Below, one piece after another: positions 12,978 to 25,575 of a stretch of 64,000 bases of DNA. Origin of the DNA: Chamaecyparis obtusa (taxonomy: Eukaryota > Streptophyta > Pinopsida > Cupressales > Cupressaceae); NCBI GenBank assembly GCA_027943335.1, contig BSBK01000967.1:186001-250000 (forward strand), written 5' to 3'. Position numbers and translations under genes: made by a program. The notes under the pieces are model-generated. The model was not told the DNA's origin and ran no database searches. It saw nothing but the letters and a program-made list of their open reading frames with translations. How positions within the stretch are numbered: position 1 is the stretch's first letter; every line of letters starts with the position of its first letter.

Positions 12978-15900
12978 TATTTAAATTTTGGAGAATTTGT
13001 TAGTTTTCTATCATTTTCTTATTTTTAACTCTGTTTTGCAGGTTTCGCAGTGCATACAAGGATTTCAACAATGCATCCAATGCCTGAAATAGCACTTCCA
13101 CAATAAAGTGTTTCACCTTTGCATAGAGAAGTTGAGCTTTCATGATTTCTTCTATTCTGTCTCAAATTCTTTCTGGGTGTACACCCTGACTACAGAGTGC
13201 ATTTGATAATTCTTGTAGCGCTTTTAATACTTCTTTTATGAACATTTGCTAATTAAAACAACATGTTTAATTTCTATTTCATCACATTTAATTAGTTCTA
13301 CTGTGCATTCTAGCATTTTAGCAACACATTCAATTAGTTATGCTGCTCTTTTGATTGAAATCAAAATTTGTAAAATTTGACAGTCGGGAAATGAATTTCC
13401 TATGGTTTTATGATGGCAGGTCATAAAAAATAAAAAATCTAGAGAGCAAATATAACAACAAAGATAAAGCCTTGGCAAAAAGGATTAAAAATGAGAACAT
13501 AGCACATATCAAACACATTTTGGAGGATTCAAAACAAGAAGGTGAGGTTTATGAACAATATTTACAAGTTGTAGAATCTTATAAATCTAAGTTTGTATCC
13601 TTAAATTGGATTTATATGCCTTAATCAATTTTTAGTAAAATTTGAAAAATAAGGCTTAGGATTCATCTTCTTGTTGGTTTTCTTCATTTTTCTTGGTTGT
13701 GTTGACTAAATATTTTAAAGAAGAGGTGAAGGAGCTGGAATAATCACCACAAGGTGAGTTGAAAACATGGAAAAATCAATCAAAAACTCCCCTAACCTTA
13801 GCTAGCTTCAAAATAAGGTAAGCCTAAAAATTGGTCAATTTTTGCTTAAATTGTGGTCTTGTCTTTTCAAAATCTAGTAATTAAAGAAGCCTATTATTGT
13901 TTGAGGGATTTGATACTAGGCCTATGCTCTTCACTTTTTAAGTGAACAAAATGCCAAAAATATCAAGTTCCTTGATTAAAAGAAAGGCTATGGAATAATC
14001 AAACACTGAAATCAAAAACCCCTTGTTTGTGGAGGAGAGTAGAAATACTCAATTCTCATTAGTTAGTGGGTTTGGTAAATTGGACATTGTTAATTGTGTT
14101 TGGGAGGCAAGAATAGTAGGGATATGCTCTTCACCTTTTGGTGAATCAAACTCCTCAACCTTGTTGGAGATTTGTCAGCAAGCTAGTGTTGATTGTATGT
14201 TTGTCATTGATGAAAACATATGGTATGCAACGTGCATAGAAGTTATATACAGAGAGCCTTGAACATATGTTGTATGGATATGTTATCAGCATGATATCAT
14301 AGACACAAAGGATGATTCTGAGTGTATATAGTTGTGCAGTTGTTTGTAACAACAGTGTTCCTGACAGTGTTGCAAGCTGAGTTTTATATGTAAATCACAG
14401 TATGGTTACTATGGAGCCTTGCACGTTTAATTTTTTTTTGTAGACATATTAATGGAGCAATGTTCATAAGCACAAAGTCATTTGTGTAGTATAAGCTGAG
14501 TTATGATGTTTCTATTTGCCAGTTACAGTTTCAGGAGATTAATTGTTGAGAGCTGACAATATTTATATTGTTTCTATAGTTGCATTTATCATTGTGGTAT
14601 GCATGTTTGGTTATGAGCTAAGGTTGTTTGGTTAAGAGCGCATAACGTATTTTAGCTTGAGAGATAAGTTTTAGTTAATTTTGTGGAGCTGAAAGTGTGA
14701 AGCGACACATCTACTCATATCAGGTTGTGCGGTCCTATTTGTGTTGCATGCTTAGTATAGTCATTGGAGTTGTTGTTGGAGAGTTGTATTGTTTCTCTAA
14801 TATGATTTCAAGAAGGTTCTAACAGGCTGACTTGATTATATATTTTGGAGAAAGCTACTTATAGCTGGTCAGTTGTGATTTTTTATTGTGAGTTAAGGAA
14901 GTAGTGTAAGAAGATGCGAAAGTATTGAGCCAATAAAGCCATATCAATCATCAGTTGAAGATATATGTGAAGAAGCAGAGAGTGTATGCTATTCATTGGA
15001 ACTAATCAAGACAAGAGGTCTAATTCACAGTTCACCAAGATCCAGATATAGTGTATATCTATTGTGCAAAAGGTTGTAGCCTTCATCATTTGAGCAATGT
15101 GCTCCCAGACAGTGTGTCCTCACCTTTAACAACCTTACCTGAACCTGAGCAGAGCTCTGCTTTTATGTTGACCACCTTACTGGTTCATCAACTCATCAGT
15201 AACCTTTCAAGGCCTTCCTTCCTCACCCTCCTAACGTCAGGTGAGCCATCCTTTGCAAGTGTGGTTTGTAGTTTTAGGAATATCCCTAGGGCCTTCATGC
15301 GAATTTGGTGATAACTGGAGTGGAGATCCAGTTTCAGGACTTACTTCCACTAGATGGATTGGGGAGATATGGATGTTATTTATTCAAGACTCCTAACAGG
15401 GTCCAACCTTTGACTAGGTCAATGTACTTCATGCATTGTAAAGATCAAATCCTAACAGGGTTGTAAGATCTTCTAACAAGGATCATTATACTCTAGTGCA
15501 ATTTATAGTGGGTGCTAATTCCCACCGGGGTTTTTACCTATTTGGGTTTCCCCATAACCAAAATTTTGGTGTTGTGTTAAGTGTTATCTTGTTGTGTTTA
15601 TGCCCAATGTTCTTATGTACTAAATTGGATAAAGAATTGAATCTTGTAGATAACTGATTCACCCTCCCCCTTTCAGTTATCTCTTGGGACTATTCCTAAC
15701 AAACCTATCTCCTAATTCCATTTATTCACTTTAAAAATGAACATGCTAGATATTTAGTGGGCTCGCCTCCTAAGATTTTCCTTAATGAGGCCGGTGAGAG
15801 AGACAACCCAAAGTGGGATACAATTTCCTTTTTCGCAATAATCCGACCTACTATAAAAAGAAACACATTCATCCTTAATGGGGTGGATGACAAAAGGATA

Positions 15901-16318
15901 TTAAGTTTCGAACTTCCTCGAGTAGTCCTTCAAGATTGTGCAAAACTCTGACATACCGATGGTGAGAAGCCCCTTATTTTTGGGGGATTAAACTTGATAT
16001 CCATTTGAATGGAATCTTGAATAAATAATTTGTTAACTTAAAAATCCTACCTTGTAAAGCCATGCTTACAAACTAATTTTTCAACTAGGTAGATTGCTTG
16101 GTGTTACTTATTGTGAAAAACCCATGATAACATTTGAACATATTCAAACACTTTGTGTGTAAAGGGTTTAAAAAGAACAAGTGTATTTATGGTTTCTTTG
16201 TTTGAAGATACATAGAACAAGTGAGAAATATCCATTTTGTAAAATTACCTTATACTTTTAATATCTTCATAAAAAGAACAATCACTAAGTTTGGGGAAAA
16301 CAATTTCAAATCAAACCT
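12978..16318 (+). other. Tat 5' leader, interrupted by a solo LTR
   Basis: Between primer site and gag. Apart from the copia solo LTR at 14162-15701 no conserved domain is visible. Short open stretches at 14023-14161 and 15757-15951 flank the solo LTR and may be remnants of one leader ORF, but I do not recognise a family. Confidence 0.45.
14162..15701 (+). repeat. Copia solo LTR with TSD AACCT
   Basis: Begins TGTTGGAGATTTG and ends ATTCCTAACA, the copia LTR style. It includes the CACCCTCCCCCTTTCAGTTA segment near its end. It is flanked by a perfect 5-bp duplication, AACCT at 14157-14161 and 15702-15706. No internal domain or second LTR is present, so it formed by recombination between two LTRs. 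Confidence 0.9.
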
Positions 16319-17178
16319 TTGTTGATGCTGGTTTCTACACGATCTCACAAACTTAAACTATCTTTACAAGAATATGACACTTTTATAGCAAGAGAGGTCC
16401 CCCAATTTTATTTTCAAACTCCTTTTCGTGAAACTTTAGAACAAGAGGATAGTCTCCCAAACCTATTTGAAGAAAGAGTCAATCCAATGGCTAGGAACAC
16501 CAATTTTTATGACTATCTTCATAGGGGAGATGATGAAAATCAAGGAACAAAAAATAAAGGAAACACTAAACAAGAAAACCAAGGGCCTAAAGAGACAACC
16601 GGAGATGAAGCCAATAGGGCAGCCCAAGATCCTAAGTTCCTTGAGATTATGGATAAACTTTTAGAGACAAATAAGGAAAAGTATTTCCTTAACTTAGCCT
16701 AAGTAAGGGTAAAAATTCCTCATGACTATGACATCACAACACTTAAGAAAGATGAGGAAGAGGATAAACCTATAGGTGCTATGAATAAACAATTGAAAAT
16801 GTTTCAAGCACAAATCAATACAATGAAGAAAGCCGCCTAACCTAAGTCCTTTTCCATCAAGGCTTTATGCCCATTTCCATATGATAAGAGCTTGGTTATG
16901 GCGCATTTCCTGCTTAATGTGGTCTTTCCTAAAAATGATAAATATATGGGTAAATCAGACCCCCAAGACCATTTGAGAGAATTTTGTGCCTTGAGTATAG
17001 AATTCATGCATGATACAACCTATTTAATGAGGCTATTTCTGAGGATTTTAGGAGGCCAAGCCATGGAATGGTTCTCCAAACTTCCATAAGGGATTAAAAA
17101 ATTTGAGGAATTAGATTCAAAATTTGTGACTCATTATTCCTATAACATAGAGCATGAAATCATCATGCTCAACCTATG
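16319..17178 (+). pseudogene. gag: Tat gag, 5' part
   Basis: The N-terminal and central part of a Ty3/gypsy gag polyprotein, the structural protein of the virus-like particle. One frame runs from about 16319 with stops at 16700, 16838 and 17087. Visible segments: ALCPFPYDKSL (about 16863-16895), DKYMGKSDPQDHLREFCAL (about 16937-16995), YLMRLFLRILGGQAMEWFSKLP (about 17021-17086) and YSYNIEHEIIMLNL (about 17136-17177). These are the core of the retrotransposon gag family. The frame stops abruptly at the CACTA insertion. The next codon, TGC, is completed by base 30461, after which gag resumes in frame. Confidence 0.9.
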
Positions 17179-17344
17179 CACTACAACATTTGGGGTTGAA
17201 TTTTGATGACAGTACCATTTGCATGTGTTTTTTTAAAAAGTGCCCCCAATGGTGTCGTAATAGAGACATCACCATTGTAATTTTGACACCTGTGTGATTA
17301 TAAACAAAAAAAAGAAAAAGAAACACTCATTTGTAATTTTCGTG

Positions 17345-17560
17345 AGCTGTGAAGAGGGCACTGTGCGCGAAGAGGGAAGAGGGCACTGGACTTTTTCTTG
17401 CGAGCTGCGAAGAGGGCACCATGCATGAAGAGAGAATAGGGCACCATGCACGAAGAGGGAAGAGGGCACTGGACTTTTTCTTGCGAGCTGCGAAGAGGGC
17501 ACCATGCATGAAGAGGGAATAGGGCACTGGACTTTTTCTTACGTGCGTGAACTTGGCCCT
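17345..17560. repeat. GC-richer minisatellite GCGAAGAGGGCACC
   Basis: Repeats built from GCGAAGAGGGCACCATGC, GAAGAGGGAAGAGGGCAC and TGGACTTTTTCTTGCGAG. A single related unit with the same upstream AAGAAACACTCATTTGTAAT segment lies at 20041-20150. Open frames on both strands here come from repetition, not from genes. Confidence 0.8.
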
Positions 17561-18678
17561 TACTCTACATGGATTCGAGGTAGACCCGAACTGGACTTTT
17601 TCTTGCATGCTCAAACTTGGCCATGTCTTTTTTTTTATTTGGTTTTATCATTGTATTTCACTGGTTTAAAGCTAGGGCATCCATTTCATAAAGGTTGTGA
17701 GTGTTTTATTCATTTTTAATTTGTTTAAATGTATAAAAATATTATAAGAATTGACTGAAATAATTTTTCTTGCGTGCACAAACTTGGCCATGTCTTTTTT
17801 GTGACTTGGTTTTATTGCATTGTATTTCACTATTTTGAAGCTAGGGCATTCATTTATTACTTGTTTACTCACTTCTTGGGGCCCGTGAGTTTTGATATGG
17901 GCATATACATGATGTAAATTTGGTCACTATTCTATTCAGTTATATATATTATAAACATTTACAACAATAATCAGTTTTGTTTCTTCCTTTTCCATATAAA
18001 GTTGATAATTTTAGAATTTCATATGAATCTAGTGATGATCGAAATGCCTTGCACTCCTAAAATTTTGAGTTATAAGGTTATTGTCCTTCTCTGGAACTCA
18101 TTCCAAGAAGTCACCTAGGGAACTCCTAAATATACTTTTAGAGTTTCTATAAAGCATTAACTAATTGGAGATGAAAAATAACATATTTGTTTCATGCATA
18201 TGTGGTAAAAATTCATGAGATACTAAAGATCTACTATTTTTCAGACAAATCTTCATTGTCCCCCACAAAAAACTAAGTAATAACTACTCCACCCTTAATT
18301 TGTTTAACAATGCACCATATTAGATAAAGTAGGTTCTATCACACATGGCATGGACTCTCTTCAAACTCACAATACATTGCATGTGTAGTACAAAACTCAT
18401 GAGATTCTAAAGAAGGCCTCACTCTTAATCAACTAAATCTTCCTTGTACCACACAAAAAACTGTGTGATAACTATGTCTACTCCAACCTTAATTGTTTAA
18501 GAATTCATCATATCAGATAAAGTATGTTTAAGAAATGTTGGGACTGGTCATTTGGCGTGTATTAAACAAAATAGAATTTTTAGCATATTATTATCATTCT
18601 ATTTCTTTGTTGTAAACATGCCATTGGTTCAATTTTGTAAATTCTTTTTATGTTAAATGCATTTGAAATAAAGGTCTA

Positions 18679-18808
18679 ATTCTGTAGACTGCTAGCACAA
18701 AGGAAGATTTGACCTAGCAGTCTATAGAATTAGACCTCTATCTATAGCTTTGTCTGATTCTGTAGATTGCTAGGTCAAATCTTCCTTCGTGCTAGTAGTC
18801 TACAGAAT
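18679..18808. repeat. Hairpin, arms of about 55 bp
   Basis: Arms from TTCTGTAGACTGCTAGC (18680) and, inverted, GCTAGTAGTCTACAGAA (ending about 18808), sharing the GGAAGATTTGACCTAGC core. The loop is about 16 bases. Confidence 0.85.
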
Positions 18809-20192
18809 ATTATCATGCATTTAATCTTATAAAATCATCAATTCTTAAGCATTAAGCATAGCAATAGGTCAATCTTCATTGTCTTCATTGTGGGTAACAA
18901 TGAAGATTTGTCTGACAAATAGCAAGGCTTCTTTAGTATCTTATAATAATATGCTAAAAATTCTTAATCTATTTAAACAATTCTTATAGATTAGAATTAC
19001 AGCATATTGGCTGACAAACAAAGTAGGTTCAGTTTTAAGATAAAGTATGTTCATATAAAGAATAGAATTTACAATTAATACCCAATCGTTTAATTCAATA
19101 GTCTACTCTTAAAGCATATAAAGTAGGTTCGGTTACTTTAGATAAAGTATGTTTAATCTAGTTTAATACTTTATTAACTATGTCTAGTCCAACCTTAATT
19201 ATTTAAGAATTCATCATATCAGATAAAGTATGTTTAAGAATTGTTGGGACTAGTCCTTTGGCATGTATTAAACATAATAGAATTTAATCTGTAGACATAG
19301 TTAATGTACCATATTAGATAAAGTAGGTTCTATCACTAGAAAGGTCCTTGTACCATGCAAAAAAAGGAATTCAATAGATTAACTAAGTAGGACCAGTCCT
19401 GACATGATTGCTAGTCCCAACAATTCTATATATACTTTATAGTTCTATTAATATGCCATTAATATGCATTACTTCAAACCTTAAGTAATGCAATAACCTT
19501 ATTAGTTTAACAATGAATTATAGAGAAGGACAATAACCTTATAATTTTTTACTATTAGAATCTTCATTGTCCCCCACAAAAAACTAAGTAATAACTACTC
19601 CACCCTTAATAGTGATGAAATAAAGAATTAACATATACTTTAATTTATTACTATTCTAAATTAGGTTATAAGACAATAATTATCTTAATCTAATCTGTAT
19701 GACATTCTTAGTTACTTCAGATTAAACTATCAATTCAATAGTAATTACAAATGAATTTATCTGTTACTTTATATCAGTGTATTAAACTGATATTAGCAAT
19801 TTACAATTAATCTTGTGTGATAGACCCTACTTTATCTAATTTGGTGCATTGTGAGTTTGAAGAGAGTCTGTGCCATGTGTGATAGAGCCTACTTTACACA
19901 ATATGGTGCATTGTTAAACAAATTAAGGGTGGAGTAGTTATTACTTAGTTTTTTATGGGGGACAATGAAGATTTGTCTGACAAATACATACCATTGGCTC
20001 AGTTTTGTAAATTTTTTTACAAAAAAAAAAAATAGAAAAAAAGAAACACTCATTTGTAATTTTTGTGAGCTGTGAAGAGGGCACCATGCGCAAAGAGGGA
20101 AGAGGGCATTGGAATTTTGCTTGCGAGCTTGCAAGATGCGAAGAGGCCAACATCCATTTCATAGAGGTTGTGAGTGTTTTATTCATTTTTTA

Positions 20193-20286
20193 TTAGTAAT
20201 TGGCAGATTAAATGCAGATAACACCTATGCATTAAACATGCTAAACTGATAAAGGTGTTATCTGCATTTAATCTGCCAATTACTAA
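20193..20286. repeat. Perfect 33-34 bp hairpin
   Basis: TAGTAATTGGCAGATTAAAT through ATAACACCT on the left is matched without error by the inverted copy ending ATCTGCCAATTACTA. The loop is about 25 bases. A perfect match in otherwise decayed DNA suggests recent origin or an assembly effect. Confidence 0.85.
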
Positions 20287-21074
20287 TAGATTAAGCATAT
20301 TATTACTATGCTCAATGTTCCATTTAAATGCATTTAACACAAAAATTTTTTTACAAAACTGAACCAATGGCATGTTTACAAAAAAGGTCTAATAGAACTC
20401 CCAACAATTCTTAAACATACTTTATCTGATATGATGAATTCTTAAACAATTAAGGTTGGAGTAGACATAGTTATCACACAGTTTTTTGTGTGGTACAAGG
20501 AAGATTTGGCTAGGTCAAATCTTCCTTCATGCTAGTAGTCTACATAATTAGATCTTTATTAAGAATTCATCATATCAGATAAAGTATGTTTAAGAATTGT
20601 TGGGGTAGGTCCTTTGGCATGTATTAAACAGAATAGAATTTTCAGCATATTATTATTATTTTGTTTCTTTGTTGTAAACATGCCATTGGTTCAGTTTTGT
20701 AATTTTTTTTGTGTGTTAAATTCATTTAAAATAAAGGTCTAATTCTGTAGATAGCTAGCATGGATGCCCTAGCTTCAAACCAGTGCAATACAATGCAATA
20801 AAACCAAGTAACAAAAAAGACATGGCCACAAATTTTTTTTACAAAACTGAACCAATGACATGTTTACAATAAAGAAATAGAATGATAATAATATGTTGAA
20901 AATTGTATTCTATTTAATACATGCCAAAGGACCAGTCCCAACAATTCTTAAACATACTTTATCTGATATGATGAATTCTTAAACAATTAAGGTTGGAGTA
21001 GACATAGTTATCACATAGTTTTTGTGTGGTACAAGGAAGATTTGGTTGATTAAGAGTGAGGCCTTCTTTAGAAT

Positions 21075-22528
21075 GGAGAATGGGGAATGATATTGTATAT
21101 TCTAATTTTAATTCTAATGATATTGTATTTATATAATGCAAGAAATCTTCAAGTAATAAAAATACACTCCCCTTCATTAGTTATATTATTATATACTAAT
21201 ATAATATATAAAATCTTTCACATCTTCTAAAGTTATCAATAAAAGTTCTTCGACATATTACTAATTTTTATCAATAAATAAGTGTGAATCCTCCATATTT
21301 GCATTGATTATGGGGAATAAAAAAATAGGATAATAACATTGATATGCCCTTTCAAGTACAAATAAACCACATGTCAAACTGCATGTGAGAAATTAATAAC
21401 TTGGATTGAATTGATATTTGTATGTCACCATTTAAGGTGAGTACATGTAACTATGAAGACTATGAGCTTTGAGTGGTAGATTGTGAGGTGACCATAATCA
21501 TGTGGCAGCTCAAAGTAAGAGGCATTTTTGTACAAATATAATGCATCCCATACTCACACCAAATGAAGCAATTAATGTTATATTTGGGAAATTCATTTTA
21601 GTTTTTTTGATAATTTTTACAATCTAGTAAAAATATAAAACATATTAAGTAACGTCTACACCAATAAAATATTGTACTAAAACTTGTTCATCTTTATTTT
21701 TCATTGCAAAAAAATGCAAGTTTCAAAATATGAATTGTTTAAAATGCTACAAATATCAGGCATAGCCTCTGTACCCAACTAGATTTTTACTTGAATCATA
21801 TTCACCCAAGAATCCATATGGCTCCACCCATTGAATCACCTAAACTATCAAAATGTACAACCATTGAGTACTCTATGCCCTAAAGGTTAGTAATCTGAAT
21901 GTGTTGTGAGATAACCCCTATCCCAACTGCTCAAACACAACCCAATGAACATGTTTTCAAACTTTTCATTAAATAACACTTATAAGATGGTACTAAGTTG
22001 AATCTATGTCTCATGCATGCATACATGTGTTGGAGTTTCTTATTTTATGTCTCAGAGATGACATTTTCCAATTTCACCATAAATCTTGTCATTAAAAGTT
22101 CTATAAAACATAAATAAACCATATATTAAATTTATATATTTTGAAAATTTCATAAATATCTCCAAGGTTTGAATCTCTCCATTTCCATCCACCTAGTAGC
22201 ATGAAAAATTATGCTTCAAACCAATTTATAGAAGAAAAGTATGGATAAAACTCCATACATGATGGTTTCATAGTGCACTGACCATGTCCCAAACCCACTT
22301 ATGGACACAATATTTCAAATAAAATGTGTGTAAATACTGACACACACACACACACACAGTTGTCCCCTATTTTTGGCCATATATGAAATTTACCGTAAAT
22401 GTGGCCCTCCATCCCTGAAAAGCCATGGAACATATCTTTTAATCAATAAAACATAATAGAAACATAAGGTTAATCTTTGAGAAAAATTATTAGAATATAC
22501 AATATCATTCCCCATTAAAAAAAGACAA
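21075..22528. mobile_element. TIR-ended insertion with 23-bp flanking repeat
   Basis: A 28-bp terminal inverted repeat, AATGGGGAATGATATTGTAT and on (21079-21106), is matched inversely at 22489-22516. The 23-bp segment AAGAGTGAGGCCTTC...AGAAT lies on both sides (21052-21074 and 23681-23703, after discounting the copia solo LTR). An uninterrupted copy of this site, inverted, is at 18400-18430. No transposase is visible. The right end is A-rich. Superfamily unassigned. Confidence 0.65.
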
Positions 22529-22531
22529 AAG

Positions 22532-23678
22532 TGTTGGCATTAAGCAGAATTGCCACTAGTGACAACACTTATTTGCATTCTGAGTGCAAACGGAGCAAGA
22601 CAGTGCAAACGGAGCAAGACAGTGCAAACCGAGCAGAACAGTGCAAACCGAGCAGAACAGTGCAAACCGAGCAAGACAGTGCAAACTGAGCAGAATAGTG
22701 CAAACCGAGCAAGACAGTGCAAACCGAGCAAGACAGTGCGAACCGAACAAGATAGTGCAAACCGAGCAGGACAGTGTAAACCGAGTAACATTATGTCTAC
22801 CGAGTCACCAGTATTTACCGCATTCAAAACCTACCAAGTGGTTAGTATGAACCATGCCTTCACTTCTACTGAGTGCATGATGATGCCAAGTAATGTAGTG
22901 GACGCCGAGTATCAGAAAGTCACCGAGTTAGTTTGCAGGAACCATGTAACCATACTTGGGCTGACTTAGTGGCACTAATGTTTATTTGTCAAGCCAACTT
23001 TGTAATTGTAATTGTAATTAATTGTTTAGATTTGTATATAAACAATGTTGTAAAAATATCAAGATGTAAAAAAAAATGAGTATGAATGTGAAAAAGAAAG
23101 AAAGGCAGAGATAAGCGAATTACAAAGGGCTACAACAGTATAAGGAACAGCAAAGACAAATTCATCACAGAAGGTGATCAGTACATCAGCGAATCTCAAT
23201 CAGCAATCTAGTTGCAAAGCAAGAGATCTATTGTTTCATCCTAACAGGTGAATCAGTACTAAAATCCTTTAACCGGGTAGACTTAACAGTCTTTTGTAAA
23301 ATCTCTTTACCGAGTACATACTTCTTTTGTAAGTTTGTAAAAATCCTCTAACAAGGTGGACCTAGCAGTCCTTATTGCTCCTAGCAGGGCAGATCATCAG
23401 AAGTGATCAATTGTAAGCCTTAACCGGCCAACTTTATTCTGCAGTACTAAAGCTTTGTGGGTTTCATCCCCACCCCAGTTTTACTTTCTTTTTGGAAGGT
23501 TTCTGGGTAACCAAATCTATGTGTCATTGTTGTGAATGCTTTTAAGTTTCATGCTTTCTATATGCATAAGGAAAAAGTGAACTATATGTTAATACATCTG
23601 TAATTGTAAGAAAATTTGGAGTTAGTGATTCACCCCTCCCCTCTCAGTAACTCGGTTAATTCCTGAATATTTCCAACA
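22532..23678 (+). repeat. Copia solo LTR with TSD AAAAG
   Basis: 1,147 bp from TGTTGGCATTAAG to ATATTTCCAACA, with the CACCCCTCCCCTCTCAGTAA segment near the end. Perfect 5-bp flanks, AAAAG at 22527-22531 and 23679-23683. It contains a 19-bp minisatellite close to its start. Confidence 0.92.
22583..22803. repeat. 19-bp minisatellite within the solo LTR
   Basis: About 11 units of GAGCAAGACAGTGCAAACC with small variations, fading into diverged units ending TACCGAGT. Since 19 is not a multiple of three, all frames stay open on both strands and give several false ORFs. Confidence 0.92.
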
Positions 23679-24044
23679 AAAAGAGTGAGGCCTTCTTTAG
23701 AATCTCATGAGTTTTGTACTACACATGCAACGTATTATGGGTTTGAAGAGAGTCTGTGCCATGTGTGATGGTTAAGTAATGGGAAAGTTATGATGATTTA
23801 ATTGTAGAACTACTGGTCCCTTTAAATGTTCAAAAAAAAATTCTCAAAAGATGCACTCTCATGGAATATGATGACTTCAGGTTATGCAAAATATGGATAT
23901 ATCATCTATCACTATGCTCTTATCCTACGTCAAAATGGAAGATTTATCACACGGTATAGATATCCATCAAGACATAAATAAAATTCAACTTTTCTCTAAT
24001 GTTGTAGTTGAAAGTAATTAATTTTAAATTTTATTTTCATCATA

Positions 24045-24653
24045 GAAGCTTGCAGTATAGATATAGTGCTTAGGATGGCAGCTGAGGGTGATGAGGATGA
24101 TGAGATGGGGGAAGTGGAGTTGAATCCTAATGAAAAGGAAGCTCTGGCTGCAATTAGGAAGAAGATGCTTATCATCAAACATAGATTGAAGAAGAGTATT
24201 GTAGAGAGAAGGCCTACCATACCAAGGAAGTTTGACAAGAAAAAGGAATATGGCTTAAACAAAATGGGAAGACATATTTCTAGCCTGGGCCTGGATACTT
24301 AGGCAACAATAGAGAGAATTTGAAGTAGGTCAGTGTCACGAAAAGGCCACAAATGAGAGAGGTCCAGTGGAGTGGACAAAAATGTTGATGCCATGGATAT
24401 TGATCAGCCAAACAAGAAGCAACATCTATTATCACGGTCAAGATATAGGTCTAGGCCTCCTGGTGAATTTGTTCCAGGAGATGGTTTCAAGGATTTAGCT
24501 CAGAAATTGAAAGCTATTAAACTTGGCAAGAAGGCATCAAAGAAGAGAAACGAGGATGCTCACAAGGGAGAGGTTGATAGAGTGATAGTGAACTTGAAAC
24601 CAAAGCATTTGTTTTTTGGAAAGAGATCTATTGGGAAAATAGATAGACGTTAA
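24045..24653 (+). pseudogene. NOG1: NOG1 C-terminal fragment (nucleolar GTP-binding protein)
   Basis: NOG1 is a GTPase needed for 60S ribosome assembly in the nucleolus. This is only its basic C-terminal tail, about 195 codons, without the GTPase domain. One frame reads through LNPNEKEALAAIRKK (about 24120-24165), RRPTIPRKFDKKKEYG, MGRHISSLGLD, then SRPPGEFVPGDGFKDLAQKL (about 24450-24510), KAIKLGKKASKKRNEDAHKG and LKPKHLFFGKRSIGK before a natural stop at 24651-24653. Three in-frame stops (after LGLDT, in ERI*SRS and in HK*ERS) fit CAG or CGA codons mutated to stops. Upstream, an intron-like TTTTCATCATAG junction at about 24035-24047 suggests that genomic, not processed, DNA was captured. It lies inside the CACTA element. 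The identification is from recall of plant NOG1 sequences. Confidence 0.85.
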
Positions 24654-24894
24654 AATTTCAAAGGTTTTCTTCTTTAGAAAGTAGCATTTGTTCTTATCGA
24701 CTGTTGGATTGAGATGCCTACTTACAGTAAATGCAGGCTATGGTTTCCAGTTGCAGATATCATATCCACTACAAATTCAAACTAGTGACATCTATCACAA
24801 ATGTTGCTAAGGTTGGTGGGATGATTACACCTATCCTGAAAAAAGACTGTCAAATCATTATGCTTTCAAATCAATTACCTATTGGCATATCCCT

Positions 24895-25563
24895 TGCGAG
24901 GGAGAGAAGCCAAACACACAAAGAACATGCACATAAACATGACAGCTAAAAAACATAAATGTAGATATCACAATAGTTGAAAAACATAAATGTAGGCATC
25001 ATGGTCACAATTTTTTGGAGACACAACATAATTGAATGCTATACCCAGATGATGCAACACAACCACTACTCCTCCGATTTTGAGTTGACACTGCGAGATC
25101 CAAAAAGCAAAGATAAGGAATAAATTTAGAGAGAAGAGGAGGGTCGTAGTGACCAAAATAATATAGGGTCCTTATATTATTTCGGTCATTATGGCCCTCC
25201 TCCTCGGCTCTCTAAATTTATTCCTTATCTCTAGTTTTTGGATGCCATAATGTCAACTTAGAACCAGAGGAGTAGTGGTTGTGTTGCATCATCTGGGTAT
25301 AGCATTCAATTATGTTATGTCTCCAAATAATTGTGACCATGATGCCTACATTTATGTTTTTCAGTTGTTGTGTCCCAGGACCCCTTATGACCCTTTATGA
25401 TCCCTAAGAATACATCTTAGAGGTCTTAAAGTGTTGTAAATGGTCATAAGAGGATCCTAGGAGGTGCCAGATGAGATTTCACCTTCACATGGTTGGACCT
25501 ATTAAGTAGAGAATGTTCAACTATTCTTGAAACAAAGAGAAGCTCAATAATTTTAAGGTCTCA
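24895..25563. repeat. Direct repeat copy 1 containing a long hairpin
   Basis: Matches 28356-29034 in the same orientation, from TGCGAGGGAGAGAAGCC to AAGGTCTCA. It holds a hairpin of about 395 bp (24973-25369, centre near 25163) whose arms include CATAAATGTAGGCATCATGG and its inverse. A second smaller hairpin follows (25373-25476) with CTTATGACC / GGTCATAAG arms. Confidence 0.88.
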
Positions 25564-25572
25564 CTCCACGTA

Positions 25573-25575
<3 letters not shown>

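Larger units (their letters stand above)
17840..21074. repeat. Mosaic of direct and inverted repeats
   Basis: Segments of 50-350 bp recur here in both orientations. Example: 18340-18690 is the inverse of 20820-21074 continued at 23681-23760. The piece with CCCCCACAAAAAACTAAGT occurs at 18260 and 19570, and inverted at 19930-19965. The GTCTAATTCTGTAGA piece recurs at 18675, 18715, 18760, 20530 and 20740. No coding content is supported. Confidence 0.75.

Noticed and set aside
17269..17719. Overlapping ORFs on both strands around 17269-17719
   Set aside because: Products of the GAAGAGGGCAC minisatellite and poly-A runs.
22540..22969. Several overlapping long ORFs on both strands (up to 139 codons)
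   Set aside because: They arise from a 19-bp tandem repeat that keeps all frames open. No protein character outside the repeat.
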